Positions 21,803 through 34,204 of a stretch of DNA of 64,000 bases are shown piece after piece. The DNA lies in contig QJPP01000443.1 in the NCBI GenBank assembly GCA_003996215.1, positions 372,001 through 436,000 on the forward strand. Reading direction: 5' to 3'. A program made the position numbers and the translations under genes. Positions within the stretch are counted from its first letter, which is position 1, and every line of letters starts with the position of its first letter. A model generated the notes under the pieces. It ran no database searches and had not been told where the DNA came from. It saw only the letters and a list, made by a program, of their open reading frames with translations. This stretch comes from Jaltomata sinuosa (taxonomy: Eukaryota; Streptophyta; Magnoliopsida; Solanales; Solanaceae).

Positions 21803-22329
21803 CAAATAATGAATTTTAATTAATATTTTCAAATATACTTTTCTTCTATTACTATTACTATAAAAAGATTATATAATTCATACTACTGTAATACTTTTCG
21901 TATTATTTTAAATATTTAATTAATCTAGCTAATATTAAAAATTTCTCTCGAAAAAAAGGAAACTTGTTGAGTATGGTAATTATTAACGTTTACAATGAAC
22001 ACAAAGACCCAAAAGAGACAGAGACAGCAATCAAAGAAGTTTGCTTTGTTCAGACATCCAGCTCTGTTCGTTTCTGCTATGCTTTTTGGACCATCGGTAA
22101 AAGAGTCAAGATGTTCAGTTAAACGGTGCCGTTTGCGGTAAAAGGACGATTGACTGGACCCCAAAATATATTAGGGCATAAAGATTTTAACTTTTATTTT
22201 CCTTAAAAAGAACTTATACTATAATTGCATTTTAATATGTTGTACAATGTGTAATTTTGGTCATGGAATTTATCTTTTTTTGTATGATTTTAAATAAATT
22301 ATAAAAGAAAAAGATTTTTTACCCTCCTC
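21803..22329. other. Intergenic, no gene recognised
   Basis: AT-rich with a less AT-rich island at 22000-22160 that includes the near-palindrome AAACGGTGCCGTTT (22122-22135). The minus ORF 21925-22164 has no domain I recognise. Confidence 0.45.
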
Positions 22330-22903
22330 TAGGAGTGGCATGGTATGGTATATACCGAATTAAAATTTTTAATATTATAATATTTGATATGGTATATGAT
22401 ATACATTTCAAAAAAATTTGGTATTCGATATGGTATTGAGTATTTATAAATAACATACCGAAATATCGAATAACATACCGAAGTATATAGTTACACAAAT
22501 AATTTATATATATTATTAAAATAGTAACGAATATACAATTTGATAGTATAAAACTAAATGGTTAGACGTCGAAACTTGTACTACTCTATCTTGATTGAAA
22601 TGTATTTTTTGTGTAATTAATTAACAAAAGGAGTTGTGTGTACTTTCTTTTTAATATATTTTTCTACATGTGTTATGTGTTAGCATGATACAATTGAGAC
22701 TTTTTAAAAAAAAAATCAAAGTCATAATACTCTATTATACAATTATATATTAATCAAAGTGGATCAAACTATGGTTATCGATATACCATACCGCAAAATA
22801 CCAAACTAGTTTGCTATGATAATGGTATAATATTTTTAAAAACTAAATATCAAAATTATCGTACAAAATTTTAAATACAGTATCATACCATACCATGCCT
22901 ACT
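22330..22903. mobile_element. MITE with GGCATGGTATGGTAT inverted repeats
   Basis: Left end GTGGCATGGTATGGTATATA and right end, reverse complemented, GTAGGCATGGTATGGTATGA form inverted repeats of about 20 bp; inner copies of ATACCGAA and CGGTATGG-like sequence extend the pairing. No clear duplication was found. Probably hAT-like. Confidence 0.6.
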
Positions 22904-23373
22904 CTATCCCCCACCCCCCCCACACACATATACACACTTGATTAAGACCTTATATTACTAAACATAGAAATATTTTTTCTTATTTACAAAACATAATAAA
23001 TATATTACAAAACATAACAAATCTGGAAAAATTGAAAGTGTGCAACCCTTCCCTTCCCCCTTCTCCTTCATGCTAATCTCCCAGTTTTTTTTCCTAATCA
23101 ATGCTAATCCTCACTGAAATCAAAAGAGAAAAAAGCTATTAGCATATTAGTTTGGTGTTCCACGCTAATCCTCACTTAATTTTTGCTTTGGGTTTGATTC
23201 CATCAACATAATTAGGATTTGATTTGGCGTTCTTCTATTGTTTTGCTTGTTGAATTCTCTATTATTTTAAAATATTATGGTATCAATTTCATCGTTTTAG
23301 AATGGAGGCTGTGAAGAAATCAAGTTTCTTCCACATGTAGTTATCTTTCTTCTGAAATTGAGTCTTCTGGATA
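22904..23373. other. Intergenic, no gene recognised
   Basis: Contains a short C-run and AT-rich sequence. A 12-codon ATG frame (23302-23340) preceded by TTTTAG was considered but has no other support. Confidence 0.4.
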
Positions 23374-23690
23374 CGGTTGGCCATGAAAACCAAAAACATA
23401 TTCACTTTATTTAAAAAATTTGAAGTTAGAGTTGGAGTAGAAGTTGTGTTTGGCAATAGTATTTGGAGTTAATATTTAGAATTCAAATGTATTTTTATAA
23501 ATTTTTTTTTGAATATGTAATATAATTTAAATGGAGTTATTTTATGAAAATAAAAATTTTAAAATAAAAAAGTGAAATCAAATAAAGTGAAAATACCTCC
23601 AAAATTCCAAATACAACTTGAAGATGTATTTGGTGTTTTTGTGGTCAAACAAGAATTTCGAAATAAAGTGAATAATATTCATGGCCAAAT
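23374..23690. mobile_element. MITE related to the 20519-21802 element
   Basis: Left end GGTTGGCCATGAAAACC and right end, reverse complemented, ATTTGGCCATGAATATTATT pair, and CACTTTATTT follows on both arms. The + ORF at 23572-23817 spans its right half and is not a gene. Confidence 0.6.
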
Positions 23691-23921
23691 TATCTACATT
23701 TTTTATTCGGAGAAGAAAGGAAGTTCTGGGAAATGGTTAGAGAAGAAGATATCCAAGCCCTTAAAAGTTGTATATAATGTTATTATACTTGTATCAAATT
23801 TTCATAAATTAACATGAATTTTGTACAAAATTTTTACGGTTATACATATTTAATAGTGCATGTTTTATATTTAAATCACAATCAAGATTTGATGCGTGTT
23901 TTTTTTTAGAAACCTAGTATG

Positions 23922-24448
23922 TGTTGGGAAAATAACAATAGTAATCTCACTCAGGAATAATATCCACGTTAAATAGCAATAACAAGAAGAAAGTAATAAC
24001 GATACCAAAATATTTTAATGGGGTAACTATAATATCCGAATAGTGTAATATAATAACAATATTTATTACAACTTGGTAGAGTCAAGAGACTACTACACCT
24101 TCAAAAGAAAACACACAACTTACTATAATATTACTCCCACTCTATTATCTCACAGACTATAAAAAATCTATGGATTACTCTCTCTATGCTCTCTATTGCT
24201 CTCTCTGTTTTGGTGTATGAAATAAGAAGCCGGGGGTTTCCTTTTATAGCCAAAGGATCCACCCAATCAACCAATTAGAATTGATTTCTGCAATTTGCAA
24301 TTGCAAGCTGTTTTCTCCATCACCAAAACTGTTTTGGCCAAAACCTGTTTTCATAACTTGTTACTGGTTGTTGCAACAAGTTATTGTTTCAACTTGTTGC
24401 CACTTTCTTTTTCTTTTTCATTTTTTTATTTGTTTTATTGGTCCCACA
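23922..24448 (-). repeat. 3' LTR of the copia element
   Basis: 527 bp, TGTTGGG...CCCACA on the + strand. It matches 28556-29160 closely except for a 76-bp duplication present only there. A minus-strand TATA box TATAAAAG lies at 24241-24248. Confidence 0.93.
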
Positions 24449-24449
24449 A

Positions 24450-24462
24450 ATTTCTCCCTTAA
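24450..24462 (-). other. Polypurine tract of the copia element
   Basis: On the minus strand AAGGGAGAAATT lies directly before the 3' LTR, the usual plus-strand primer site. Confidence 0.7.
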
Positions 24463-25524
24463 TTTTGATTTTTCTTCTTCATTCCAAGATTTGATCTCAG
24501 TCTCTGAAAGTCGTCAAACTTTAGAGGCTTTGTGAAGATATCCGCAACTTGATCGTGAGATTTCACATACTTGAGTTCTACCTCCTTCTTGGCAATGCAT
24601 TCTCTGATGAAGTGATATGTTGTGTTTATATGCTTGCTTCGATCATGATACACCGGATTCTTAGCAAGTGCTTCTGCGGATTTGTTGTCAACACAAATCA
24701 CTGTGGCTTCAATTTGTGGCAAATTGAGCTCCTTCAACAATCTTCTCAACCAAATGGCATGACACGTACAGGATATTGCTGCCACATACTCAGCTTCACA
24801 AGTCGAGAGAGTAACAATAGATTGTTTCTTTGAACTCCAAGAAACAACACAATCACCCAAGAAAAATACAAAATCTGTTGTGCTTTTTCTATCATCAATA
24901 TCTCCTGCATAATCACTATCACAAAATTTCACAAGATTAAAATTATTAGAAGAAGAATAAAATAACCCGAGGTCCATCGTACCTTTTAGGTAACGAAGTA
25001 TTCTTCTAGCAACTTTCAAGTGAGTGGAGGTAGGGGCTTCCATGAAGCGACTTACTACTCCAACTGCAAAGAGTATATCTGGTCTCGTACAGGTCAAGTA
25101 CCTCAGACTTCCCACGAGACTTTTGAACAGAGTGGAGTCCACCTTTTCACCATCATCAAACTTTGATAATTTTGTTCCACTCTCCATTGGGGTGTTCACA
25201 GGGTTGCAATCGAACATATTGAACTTCTTCAAAATCTCCTTTGTATAGCTTTCTTGAGATATGAAGATGCCTTCCTCCATTTGCTTCACTTCTAGGCCCA
25301 AGTAATATGACATGAGCCCTATGTCCCTCATCTCAAACTCAAAGGGACATAGCTCTCTTGAAAGCTTCAAACAAACTTGGGTTATTACCCGTTAGAATAA
25401 GATCATCAACATAAAGACATACAAGCAGAATATCTCCATTAGTATGAACTTTAATGTAAAGAGCATATTCATGAAGACAACGAGTAAACCCATTATCTTG
25501 AAAATACTTATCGATGCGACTATT
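24459..25524 (-). pseudogene. copia RT C-terminus and RNase H, frameshifted
   Basis: The main frame (25370-24459) holds the RT thumb (YYLGLEVKQMEEGIFISQ, RPDILFAVGVVSRFMEAP) and an RNase H domain (KFCDSDYAGDIDDRKSTT, STCEAEYVAA, KHINTTYHFIRE). Upstream (25524-25370) the catalytic YVDD (in CLYVDDLILTGN) is in another frame, so a frameshift near 25340 separates the catalytic motif from the thumb. A W-to-stop change follows KQAPRA near 25525. Normally all this is one polyprotein with the integrase. Confidence 0.88.
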
Positions 25525-25906
25525 TCATGCTCGTGGAGCTTGCTTCAATCCATATAAAGCTTTCTTCAACTTCAACACTTTATCTTCGTAATTTTTGATC
25601 ACAAAGCCCAATGGTTGCTCAACATAGACTTCTTCTTCAAGATATCCATTCAAGAATGTCGACTTGACATCTAGTTGATGGATTTTCCACTTCATTTGTG
25701 CTGCCAACGAGATCAGCAAATGAATCATCTCCATACGGGCAACATGTGCATAGACTTCCTCATAGTCAAATGCTATGCCTTTGCTTATAGCATTTAGCCA
25801 CAAGTCTTGCCTTGTATCTCTCCACCTCTCCATGAGCATTCTTCTTTGCCTTGTATACCCATTTGACTCCAATTGCTTGATGACCCTTGGGAAGAATTGT
25901 TAATTC
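25525..25906 (-). pseudogene. copia RT N-terminal half, frameshifted
   Basis: Shows the RT fingers and palm: YEEVYAHVARMEMIHLLISL, HQLDVKSTFLNGYLEEEVYV, KALYGLKQAPRA. The first catalytic Asp region (QLDVK) is kept. Its frame differs from the integrase frame by a frameshift near 25810-25870 and it ends in a stop at 25525. Part of the copia pol. Confidence 0.87.
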
Positions 25907-27196
25907 TCAAGTGTTATTCTTTTCTATTGACTGAATCTCCTCCTCCATGGCTTGTCTCCACCTTTTGTCTGTAACAACTTCATCAAAATTCATTGGTTCA
26001 CTATCAGCAAAGAGACAACACAAAAAATCAAAATTAGTAACTTCTTCAGTGTCATCATAGAGTTCTTGGATGCTCCTCATCCTTTGTGGCCCTTCACTTG
26101 AACTCTCTTGAGACGAAGGAGATGCAACATTTATTGGTGAAGGAGGTGGGGTTGCATCTTGTGTAGGTTTCATGATCTTCTGCTCTTCTTCATCTCCGAA
26201 GTATGGAAGAAAATCATATGTTCTTTCTTCTTGAGCCTCCCAATTCCATGTGGTTTCTTCATCAAATTCAACATCACGACTTACCACCACCTTGTTGTTG
26301 CTTGGGTTGTACAATTTGTAGCCTTTTGAACTTGGGTCATAGCCAACAAACACATACTTGACACTTCGATCGTCAAGTTTTGCTCTCCCTTGATGTGGAA
26401 CATGAGCATAGGGTATGCTCCCAAATATTTTCAAGTGCTTGACACTTGACTTTCTTCCTCTCCATGGTTGAGGGGTTTTATCTCTCACATTTCTTGTTGG
26501 AGATCTGTTGCTCAAATAAACTGCACAAAAAACAGCCTCGGTCCAAAATTCTTTTGGCAGATTTTTAGCTTTCAACATACATCTAGCCATATTAAGAATA
26601 GTTCTATTCTTTCTCTCTGCAACGCCATTTTGTTGGGGTGAGTAAGGTACCGTTAGAGGACGACGAATTTCATGAGACTGACAAAAGTCATTAAATTCTT
26701 TTGAAGTGAATTCGCCTCCTCTATCGGACCTTAAGACTTTTATTTCACAACTGTTTTCCTTTTCTAGAAGTGCTTTGAAATTTTTGAAAGCAACTAAAGC
26801 TTCTGATTTTTGTTTCAAAAAATACACCCAAGTCTTTCTACTGAAATCATCAATAAAGAGTAAGAAGTATTTACTTTTACCAAATGAAGGTGGATTGATT
26901 GGACCACACACATCGTTGTGTACAAGATGCAATGGCTTGCTTGTTCTTGACGTGGTCTCCCTCGAAAAACCCTTCCTTGCATGTTTTTCAAGAAGACAGT
27001 CTTCACACAATAGATTGGGATGGTTGATTGAAGGAATCCCATGAACCATATCCTTTTCTCCCATTGATTTGAGTGCTTCAAAATTCAAGTGCCCAAATCG
27101 CATGTGCCAACACCATGATTCATCTTGCACATTAGCCTTCAAACACTTTACATCAATGGTCTTAAGATTCAAAGGGAACAACCTGTTCTTTGCCAT
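25907..27196 (-). pseudogene. copia integrase
   Basis: A 429-codon frame. The GAG-pre-integrase block (WCWHMRFGHLNFEALKSM with CEDC) comes first, then the integrase core with VHNDVCGPI, LFIDDFSRKTWVYFLK, LRSDRGGEFTSKEF and YSPQQNGVAERKNRTI (first Asp, second Asp and Glu of the DDE triad all visible). The usual C-terminal region and an acidic spacer follow. It is joined in frame to the protease part through a single stop at 27236-27238. Confidence 0.92.
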
Positions 27197-27235
27197 ATGA
27201 ACTTTAGCAATTAAGTTGCCACTTGAATCTCTAAG

Positions 27236-27658
27236 TTAAAGATGCATATTTTTCATATGAATATCGTATTCTTTTTCAAAAAGTTGGCCCAAACTCAAAA
27301 TATTACTTTTTAATTTTGGCACATAATAAACATCGGTAATCAATTTGTGACCACCATCTCTACAGGAGATTAGAATCGTACCTATCCCTTCAATTTGAAT
27401 CTTTGAGGTATCTCCAAAAGACACATTACCTTTCACCGTGTTCTTGATCTCCACAAACTTGTCTTTATGCCCACACATATGATTGCTTGCTCCATTATCA
27501 AGATACAATGAACTACAATCATTTGTATCTTCTTCTTTGAGTGCCATTAACAATGTTGACTCATTCTCTTCTTTGTTATTGTCAACAAGGTTAGCTTTCT
27601 CTTTAACATTACTACGACATTTCCAAGAGTAATGTCCAAATTTATGACAGTTAAGCAC
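27236..27658 (-). pseudogene. copia zinc knuckle end and protease
   Basis: Begins with a gag zinc knuckle (NCHKFGHYSWKC) whose first cysteine falls in another frame, then the aspartic protease with YLDNGASNHMCG, where the usual D-S/T-G core reads D-N-G, and the LGQLFEKEYD region. The frame ends in a stop at 27236. Confidence 0.85.
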
Positions 27659-28490
27659 TCAATTTTAGATTTGTCATACTTCGTTTCATTGGTACCTTGA
27701 TAAGCTCCACGTCCTCTTCCTCCTCGTTTTCCACGACCATGGCCTCTGAATGTTTGGTGGCTTTCATCTTCAGTGTTGAATTTGTTAACATAATTCCTTC
27801 CTCTTCCACGACCTCCACAACCGCCACGACCTCCCCATTGTCCATTTTCTCTATAACTCTTTTTACCTCCATAATCTTTGAAGGATGCCTGTGTTTTAAG
27901 AAGTTGCTCCAATGGCTCTTCTTTTCTCCTTTTGATCTTTTCTTCGTGGGCTTGTAAAGAACCTTCCAATTGCTCGATCGTCATAGAGCTTAGATCCTTA
28001 GACTCCTCAATAGCGCATACCACATAATCAAATTTAGGTGTTAACTAGCAAATGATCTTTTCCACCACACTCACATCATCTACCTCCTCCCCGTACCTTC
28101 TTAGTTGATTCACAACAACCATCACTCTTGAACAGAAATCCGAAATGGATTCAGATTCTTTCATTTTTAAAACTTCAAAATCAGCCCTTAGAGTTTGAAG
28201 TTTTACCTTCTTCACCTTATCAACTCCTTGGAGAAAATTTTGTAAAATCTCCCAAACTTCCTTTGAGGTGGTTGCATCGGTCACCTTTTTAAACATGCCA
28301 TCATCCAAACATTGGTAGATGAGAGTGAGGGCTTGTTGATCTTTCTTCCTTGTTTTTAACAAGATATCTTTCTCATTTTGAGAAAAAGTTTCCTCATTGG
28401 CGGGCTTTGTATACCCTTTGTCTACAATGTCCCAAACATCTTGAGAGCCAAGGATGGCTTTCATTCATAGACACAATTTTTCATAATTTT
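27547..28490 (-). pseudogene. copia gag
   Basis: Two frames in the same phase (28464-28045 and 28023-27547) separated by one stop. The first has a UBN2-type gag core (VWDIVDKGYTKP, TSKEVWEILQ, LKMKESESISDFCSRV). The second is a Gly/Arg-rich basic tail (GGRGRGRNYVNKF, GKRGGRGRGAYQG) leading to the zinc knuckle, which is frameshifted near 27650. Role in an intact element: capsid and RNA binding. The ATG region lies near 28490. Confidence 0.85.
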
Positions 28491-28536
28491 CTTTTGTGAG
28501 ATGGGGGTACTAAAAGGACAGTGGACTATTATTTTC

Positions 28537-28553
28537 CATGGCTCTGACACCAC
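28537..28553 (-). other. Primer-binding site of the copia element
   Basis: On the minus strand TGGTGTCAGAGCCATGG follows the 5' LTR after two bases. It is complementary to the 3' end of initiator tRNA-Met, with one difference from TGGTATCAGAGC. Confidence 0.88.
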
Positions 28554-28555
28554 AT

Positions 28556-29160
28556 TGTTGGGAAAATAACAATAGTAATCCCACCCAAGAATAATGTCCA
28601 CGTTAAATAGCAATAACAAGAAGAGAGTAACAACGACACCAAAATATTTTAACGGGGTAACTATAATACCCGAATAGAGTAATATAATAACAATATTTAT
28701 TACAACTTGGTAGAGTCAAGAGACTACTACACCTTCAAAAGAAAACACACAACTTACTATAATATTACTCTCACTCTATTATCTCACAGAGTATAAAGAA
28801 TATGTGGATTACTCTCTCTATGCTCTCTATTGCTCTCTCTGTTTTGGTGTATGAAATAAGAAGCCGGGGGTCTCCTTTTATAGCCAAAGGATCCACCCAA
28901 TCAACCAATTAGAATTGGTTTCTGCAATTTGCAATTGCAAGCTATTTTCTCCATCACCAAAACTGTTTTGGCCAAAACCTGTTTTCATAACTTGTTACTG
29001 CTTGTTGCAATTGCAAGCTATTTTCTCCATCACCAAAACTGTTTTGGCCAAAACCTGTTTTCATAACTTGTTACTACTTGTTGCAACAAGTTATTGTTTC
29101 AACTTGTTGCCACTTTCTTTTTCTTTTTCATTTTTTTTAATTTGTTTTATTGGTCCCACA
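28556..29160 (-). repeat. 5' LTR of the copia element
   Basis: 605 bp. Contains TATAAAAG on the minus strand (28875-28882). Two tandem copies of a 76-bp unit beginning GCAATTGCAAGCTATTTTCT (28931 and 29007) explain nearly all of the length difference from the other LTR. Confidence 0.93.
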
Positions 29161-29165
29161 GTATG

Positions 29166-29234
29166 AACTTTATATAAATTTTATATTGATTTTATACAGT
29201 TATTATGCATAAAATTATGATCAAATTCTAAGCC

Positions 29235-29268
<34 letters not shown>

Positions 29269-29716
29269 ATTTTCATACATGAAAATTATAGCAAAATTTC
29301 AAGTCTTGAGCGAGATTTACACATTTCATACCTGGTTCTCAGTCATAGACATATCAATGAACCTTCCCTTCAAAACGTTTTGACATCCAAAGTACCTTTT
29401 CTTACCCATGCTAGCAACTTTTCAACATTCTTGTTTACCTTGGGAGCGGTCTTGACAGAAGAAGTTGAACCAGATCTTTTGATGGGATGATACTTCTTTT
29501 TCTTTGGAGCTTCTTGTTGATCATCACCAAGAGGGTTGTCAGGATGAGGGACCTGGTCCTCAGCAGAGAAAAAAATGATATAAGATTGAGTCTGTTCACT
29601 GTAGACCTGGTTCAGTCTAACACTTTTCGTTAGAAAATTAAAGTTTATATATAGGTCAAATACTATTTAATATGGGTATATATTCTAATTTGAACGCTCT
29701 TAACACGAACTGGGAT
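29166..29716. other. Intergenic with TA microsatellite
   Basis: A (TA)n tract at about 29237-29269. The block 29320-29600 has codon-like sequence on the minus strand (Lys-rich with PKKKKYHP) that I cannot assign; the + ORF 29248-29490 is not supported. Confidence 0.4.
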
Positions 29717-29900
29717 AGGCTATCCTAGCAGCAAAGGGAGTTCAAATTATTTTGAAAGTCCGAGTTCAAGTCTCCACAAAAGCATTTATACGTGCTAACT
29801 TTGTTTTAATCTTTTTCGGTTCGCTTCTTTGTTGTGAAGTTGAGCATAAAATCTTTAAATTTTTCTTAAATAAAATTTACATATTTAGGAACTACATAAA
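29717..29900 (+). mobile_element. Possible SINE fragment
   Basis: CTAGCAGCAAAGGGAG (A-box like, 29727-29742) and CCGAGTTCAAGTCTCC (B-box like, 29760-29775) have the order and about 25-30 bp spacing of a tRNA-derived Pol III promoter. No tail or target duplication was found, so this is tentative. Confidence 0.3.
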
Positions 29901-30299
29901 AAGTATAAGTCATAATAATTTACATTTAAAATATTTAAAAGGCATATGAAAAATTTTATACAAAGAAAGATTCGTCTAATAGTTGATACTCCAAACAGTG
30001 CATCATACAAAGTAAAACATAAAGAGTAATATATTGGATTATATTTTACTTGTAGCATTTTTTTTTGTTAAGTCGTTGATGTTTGTCTTGATTTATACAA
30101 TTATTAATTATACTACAAATGTTCTTATGATTTAGATAAATATCGTGTAATCTGATTCAAAAAATTTAATGCACCTACACAGATTTTGATGCACCTATTC
30201 ATAAAAAAAAATTAGTTACTTTTTCAAGGCCTAGTGTCTATAGTGACCGTTTAACATAGACCTCTTCTTGTAATATCTATTCTGAAAGGTATTTTTAGC

Positions 30300-33200
30300 A
30301 TTCATCTAATATAGCTTAAAACCCATAAATCTTGCAAAAGCAATCAACATCCTTATTCTCTTCATTCTAGCTACAAAAGCAAAAATTTCATCATAATCGA
30401 TCCCTTATTCTCGATTATATTACTGCACAATTAAGTTAGATTTGTTTCTGGTAATGGTGCTTTGGTCATCCAATTTGTTTTTGTAAATTCATCTAAATTT
30501 TTATTATGATTTTCTTTATCTAACGAGAATCAAGTGTCATATTTTACTTCGTTCAAACTGGTTCAATTTTTTTCTGATTGCAACTATCCAAACTGCATTC
30601 AACAAAGCTTTCTTGATGTTTTTATGCTCAATCATAAAAACATAAGCCGAGAAGGCACACATATTTCTCCATTTTGATCTGGTATGTATTTCTTTATACA
30701 ATGGAGGTGAGAGTGTTTTCAGTTGGACACATCCCTTTATGCCTTCAGTTGCTGGTCAATTTCTTCATTAACTTGTGCACTGAATGAAATAGGTTCATAC
30801 TGCATAGTTTCCTCTGTTGAAGTGGATTGACCACTACAAGTGCTCGGCTGATCAGGCATACTCTCTGCTTCTCGATCACCTTGAACCAGTGTTTTGGTTG
30901 ACACATTCACCTATTATTTCTCGTTTTTAACAGGCGATAAGGCATAAGTACCATCCTAAACTATGACCGAAATATCAGAGACACACCTAAACTTTACATA
31001 GGTCCTATTATCCATCCCCTTCCCACCTCTCAAACTTATTCTTTGTATATTTTGTGCTCTTTTTGTGCTCTTTTTGTGCTGACGTGACAAATAGAGTATA
31101 TCTCACTCTCTCAAGAAGCAACAAAATTACTCATTTTCTATTAATCAAATATATTTTTATATATATATTTTATTTTATTTTTCTTTCTCTCTCCCCCAAT
31201 CCCCAACCCCTATCCCCAACCTCCACCCCACCTACCATCAATTTTTTTTATTTTTTAAAAAAGTAATTTTGTTCCCCACCCCCACCACCACCATACCCCA
31301 CTCCACCCCTCAATTTTTTAATTTTTTTTAGATAAAATCTTTAATTTTTTTTAGATAAATATTTTAATATTTTTTGTACCCTTACCCCCCCACCTTACCC
31401 CAATCCCTCCACCTTCAACCCCCAACCCCATCCACCTCAATTTTTTTAATTTTTTTTATGTACTCCACCCTACCTTCATCTTACCCCCTTCCTTCCTCCG
31501 GTCCACCCAAAATTTAATTTTTTTTGAGAAAAAAATACTTGTACCCCAAAAAAGTAAAATATTTACCCTCAAATGCCTCATTACTCTTATGCCTCATTTT
31601 TATCCTAAAATGACATATCTAAAAAAAAAATGAACTGATGTCATGCTGACATCAGCGTCCACCATTTTTTTCCTCTCTGATACCATCGTAGTATATTATA
31701 TTATATGAATATACTTTGATGGTATCAAAGAGTAACTGAGCAGTGTCTGCATTGAAAAACTAATTCTTCCTCCTTGATACCATCAAAGTATAATATATTC
31801 TAGTGATATCAAAGAGTAACTGAACAATATTTTCATTAAGGTTTCCTTTAGTCCTTCGATGAGATTACTCAATCATCCATTATACTATCACAGTATATCT
31901 ATATACTTGCATGGTATCATTGAGGCATATTTTAGTTCTTCAATATTTTAATTTAAAAATAGTTAAAAAAGAGAGTCATAATTTAGATATAATTTTTTTT
32001 AATTTGCAAAAAGATAAAAAAATTATAAAAGTATATTTTCTACTAATTTAGAGTGTAATAAATAAGCTTGTGATTTTAATAATTTTCTCTTAATTATTTC
32101 TTATTTATTTCTTAAAAAAGAGTTCAGTCCTACATGATACCGATAGAGTATTAATATACCGACAGAGTATCACAGAGAATTAAGTGCAGACCTATATGAT
32201 ACCAATAGGGTATCAATATACCGATGGAGTATCACAGAGGATTAATTCATGGTAGTGACGATGATGTCATGCTGACGTCATGCGTGAAATTAAAAGGGAG
32301 AAAGCGGGTATGCGGGTAAATTATTTGGGTCGCTGATCCATTAAACTTAAATAGATTGGGTTGGGTCTATTTTGAGTAAATAATTTCATAATTGAGTTCA
32401 TTTTGTGTAATTTTCTCATTTTTTAATATAATTTTTTCTTAATTTTTTTTTTGTACCCCACTCCCACCCATCTAACCCACCCCTCCACCTCCGCCTACTA
32501 TCCTACCTCATACCACCCCACCGCCCACCTACCCAACCCTCCCCCCTAACTTATCCCCTAAAAAATATTTTTTATTCTCTAGCTCCCTCCTTCATACCAA
32601 ATACACCCTAAGTAAAAAAATATATAAAAGAAAAGAAGAGATTTAAGTGGGATGTAAAGGAAAGAAGAAATAAAGGAAGAAAGAAGAAAAAAATAATTTT
32701 CAGGTGGTAGCGCGTGCACAACACCCTGTGCAAGAAATTTGGTTATCTAGTTTCAAGGTGTAAATAATCACATTTCAAAAGAGTTCAAGGGATAAAATGA
32801 CCTATGTAAAGCTTAGTTGTGTCTCTAAAATTTCGGTCATAATTTAAGGTGATACTTATGCTTTATCTCTTTCAAACAGTGTAACAAGTTCATCATGATC
32901 ATCTGTTGTGAAAGATGTCAAAGATGATATGTACACTTTCTTTGACACACTTGAATTTCTTATTTAACACCTTGTAAGCTTTGCTTTGTGAGGAGTACAC
33001 GTGAAATATGCTCTCTTCACTTTTGCTTCACATTTATCAGGAGCTTCTTTATCATTATTGTGAACAAAACACTTGCAGTGGAATGCTCTGAGATAGGTGA
33101 GATTTGATTATCTTACTTTGAGTAATTCATATGGTATTTTCTCAAGCAATGGTCTTATCATATATTGATTGATGAGTTAGCATGTCGTATTCACAACTTT

Positions 33201-34190
33201 AACCCAGTAACTCTTTAGGAGATCACTACAATGAGTATTATTCTTTCCAGATCTTCAAGAGTTTTATTTTTTTCTCTCTATCACTCTGTTTTGCTATGAA
33301 GTTTTAGGAATAGAGAAATTGTAATCTATTTTCAGAGTTGCGTAGTGTGTCAAGAATTTTGAGTTTTTAAACTCTGTCATGATCAGCTTGAATGCTAACA
33401 AGTTTACAATTGAGTTACATTTGAACCTGTATAGCAAATATGACAAATGTTTCAAAAGTTTCATCTTTGAATCTAGAGTAGTCATTCCGTCTCTACTTGA
33501 AATTCTCATGAGACCACAAATATTCATGTGAAAGAGTCTAGACATCTTGAAGTGCTCACCATTTTCTTGAACTTAAATGATGAATTTACATATTTTTCTT
33601 TGGCACAAGCATTACACATCATCTCTTCATGAAATTTTATTTTGGAAAATTCATGAATCATGTCTTTCATAACTAATTTACTTAAATGAGAAAAGCTAGC
33701 ATGACCAGTCTCTTATGCCAAAGTAAAGAGCTAACTGTAATAACACTTAGGCAAGTAAAATTAAGCCCGATAGATTTTAAGATGTCAGCCTTATAGACAT
33801 TTGTTTATCTTAAGCCTCTTAAAATCAGATCTCCAAATTTTAGACTTGTAACTTGACATTCTGTTGAAGTGAATCACTCGTTGTTACCTTTGTCACACAT
33901 TTGTGAGATACTTACAAATTTTGTTTCAGCCCTTTCACGTAGTACACATATCAATAGTATGAGAGCGTGACTTATCGATTTTGCCTGTACCAGTTATTTT
34001 GTCTTTTTTGTCTTTCTCAAAAGTCACATTATTACCTTTGAACTCAGATAGTGAGAGAAAGTTTTCAATCATTCCGATCATGTTTCTGGAGCATGCATTA
34101 TCTTTGTATCATGTTGACTTTTTTTCTCTCACCTTCACTTGAAATAATAGTCAGACATTAGCGTTGGACATCTAAATTCACTTTTATGTC
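30300..34190 (-). pseudogene. Old copia (SIRE-like) remnant, split by a MULE-type element
   Basis: Minus-strand decayed pol. Near 34000-34150 is a protease-like NACSRNMIGMIENFLSLSEF; 33294-33545 holds integrase core residues (FKNSKF, LKIDYNFSIPKT); 33180-33290 the ERKNKTLEDLERN region; 30330-30480 an RT segment (GIDYDEIFAFVARMKRIRML). No LTRs or intact frame are visible. The sequence is interrupted at 30934-32869 by a Mutator-like element and resumes on the other side. Integrase style suggests the SIRE lineage (from memory). Many stops throughout. Confidence 0.75.
30934..32869. mobile_element. Mutator-like long-TIR element (1.9 kb)
   Basis: Left end GCGATAAGGCATAAGTACCA and right end, reverse complemented, GAGATAAAGCATAAGTATCA remain aligned for about 80 bp, including TATGACCGAAAT and CTTTACATAGGTC. 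Flanks TTTTTAACAG (30924-30933) and TTTCAAACAG (32870-32879) agree at 8 of 10 bases. The interior is CCCCACC-rich polypyrimidine plus repeats of GATACCATCAAAGTAT type and has no transposase. Non-autonomous. Confidence 0.78.
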
Positions 34191-34204
34191 TGAATCATTT
34201 CATG

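Larger units (their letters stand above)
23922..29160 (-). mobile_element. Full-length Ty1/copia retrotransposon, mutated
   Basis: 5239 bp with two LTRs, a perfect 5-bp duplication GTATG (23917-23921, 29161-29165), a primer-binding site and a polypurine tract. On the minus strand the order is gag, protease, integrase, RT, RNase H, which defines Ty1/copia. Lineage may be Tork/Tnt1-like (from memory of the motifs, weak). Several stops and at least three frameshifts mean it is not autonomous now. Confidence 0.95.

Noticed and set aside
21925..22164. Minus ORF of 79 codons starting MGSSQSSF
   Set aside because: No homology recognised, no splice sites with supporting exons, and AT-rich non-coding flanks.
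27651..27957. ORFs on both strands over the copia gag tail
   Set aside because: Shadows of the Gly/Arg-rich gag tail in other frames.
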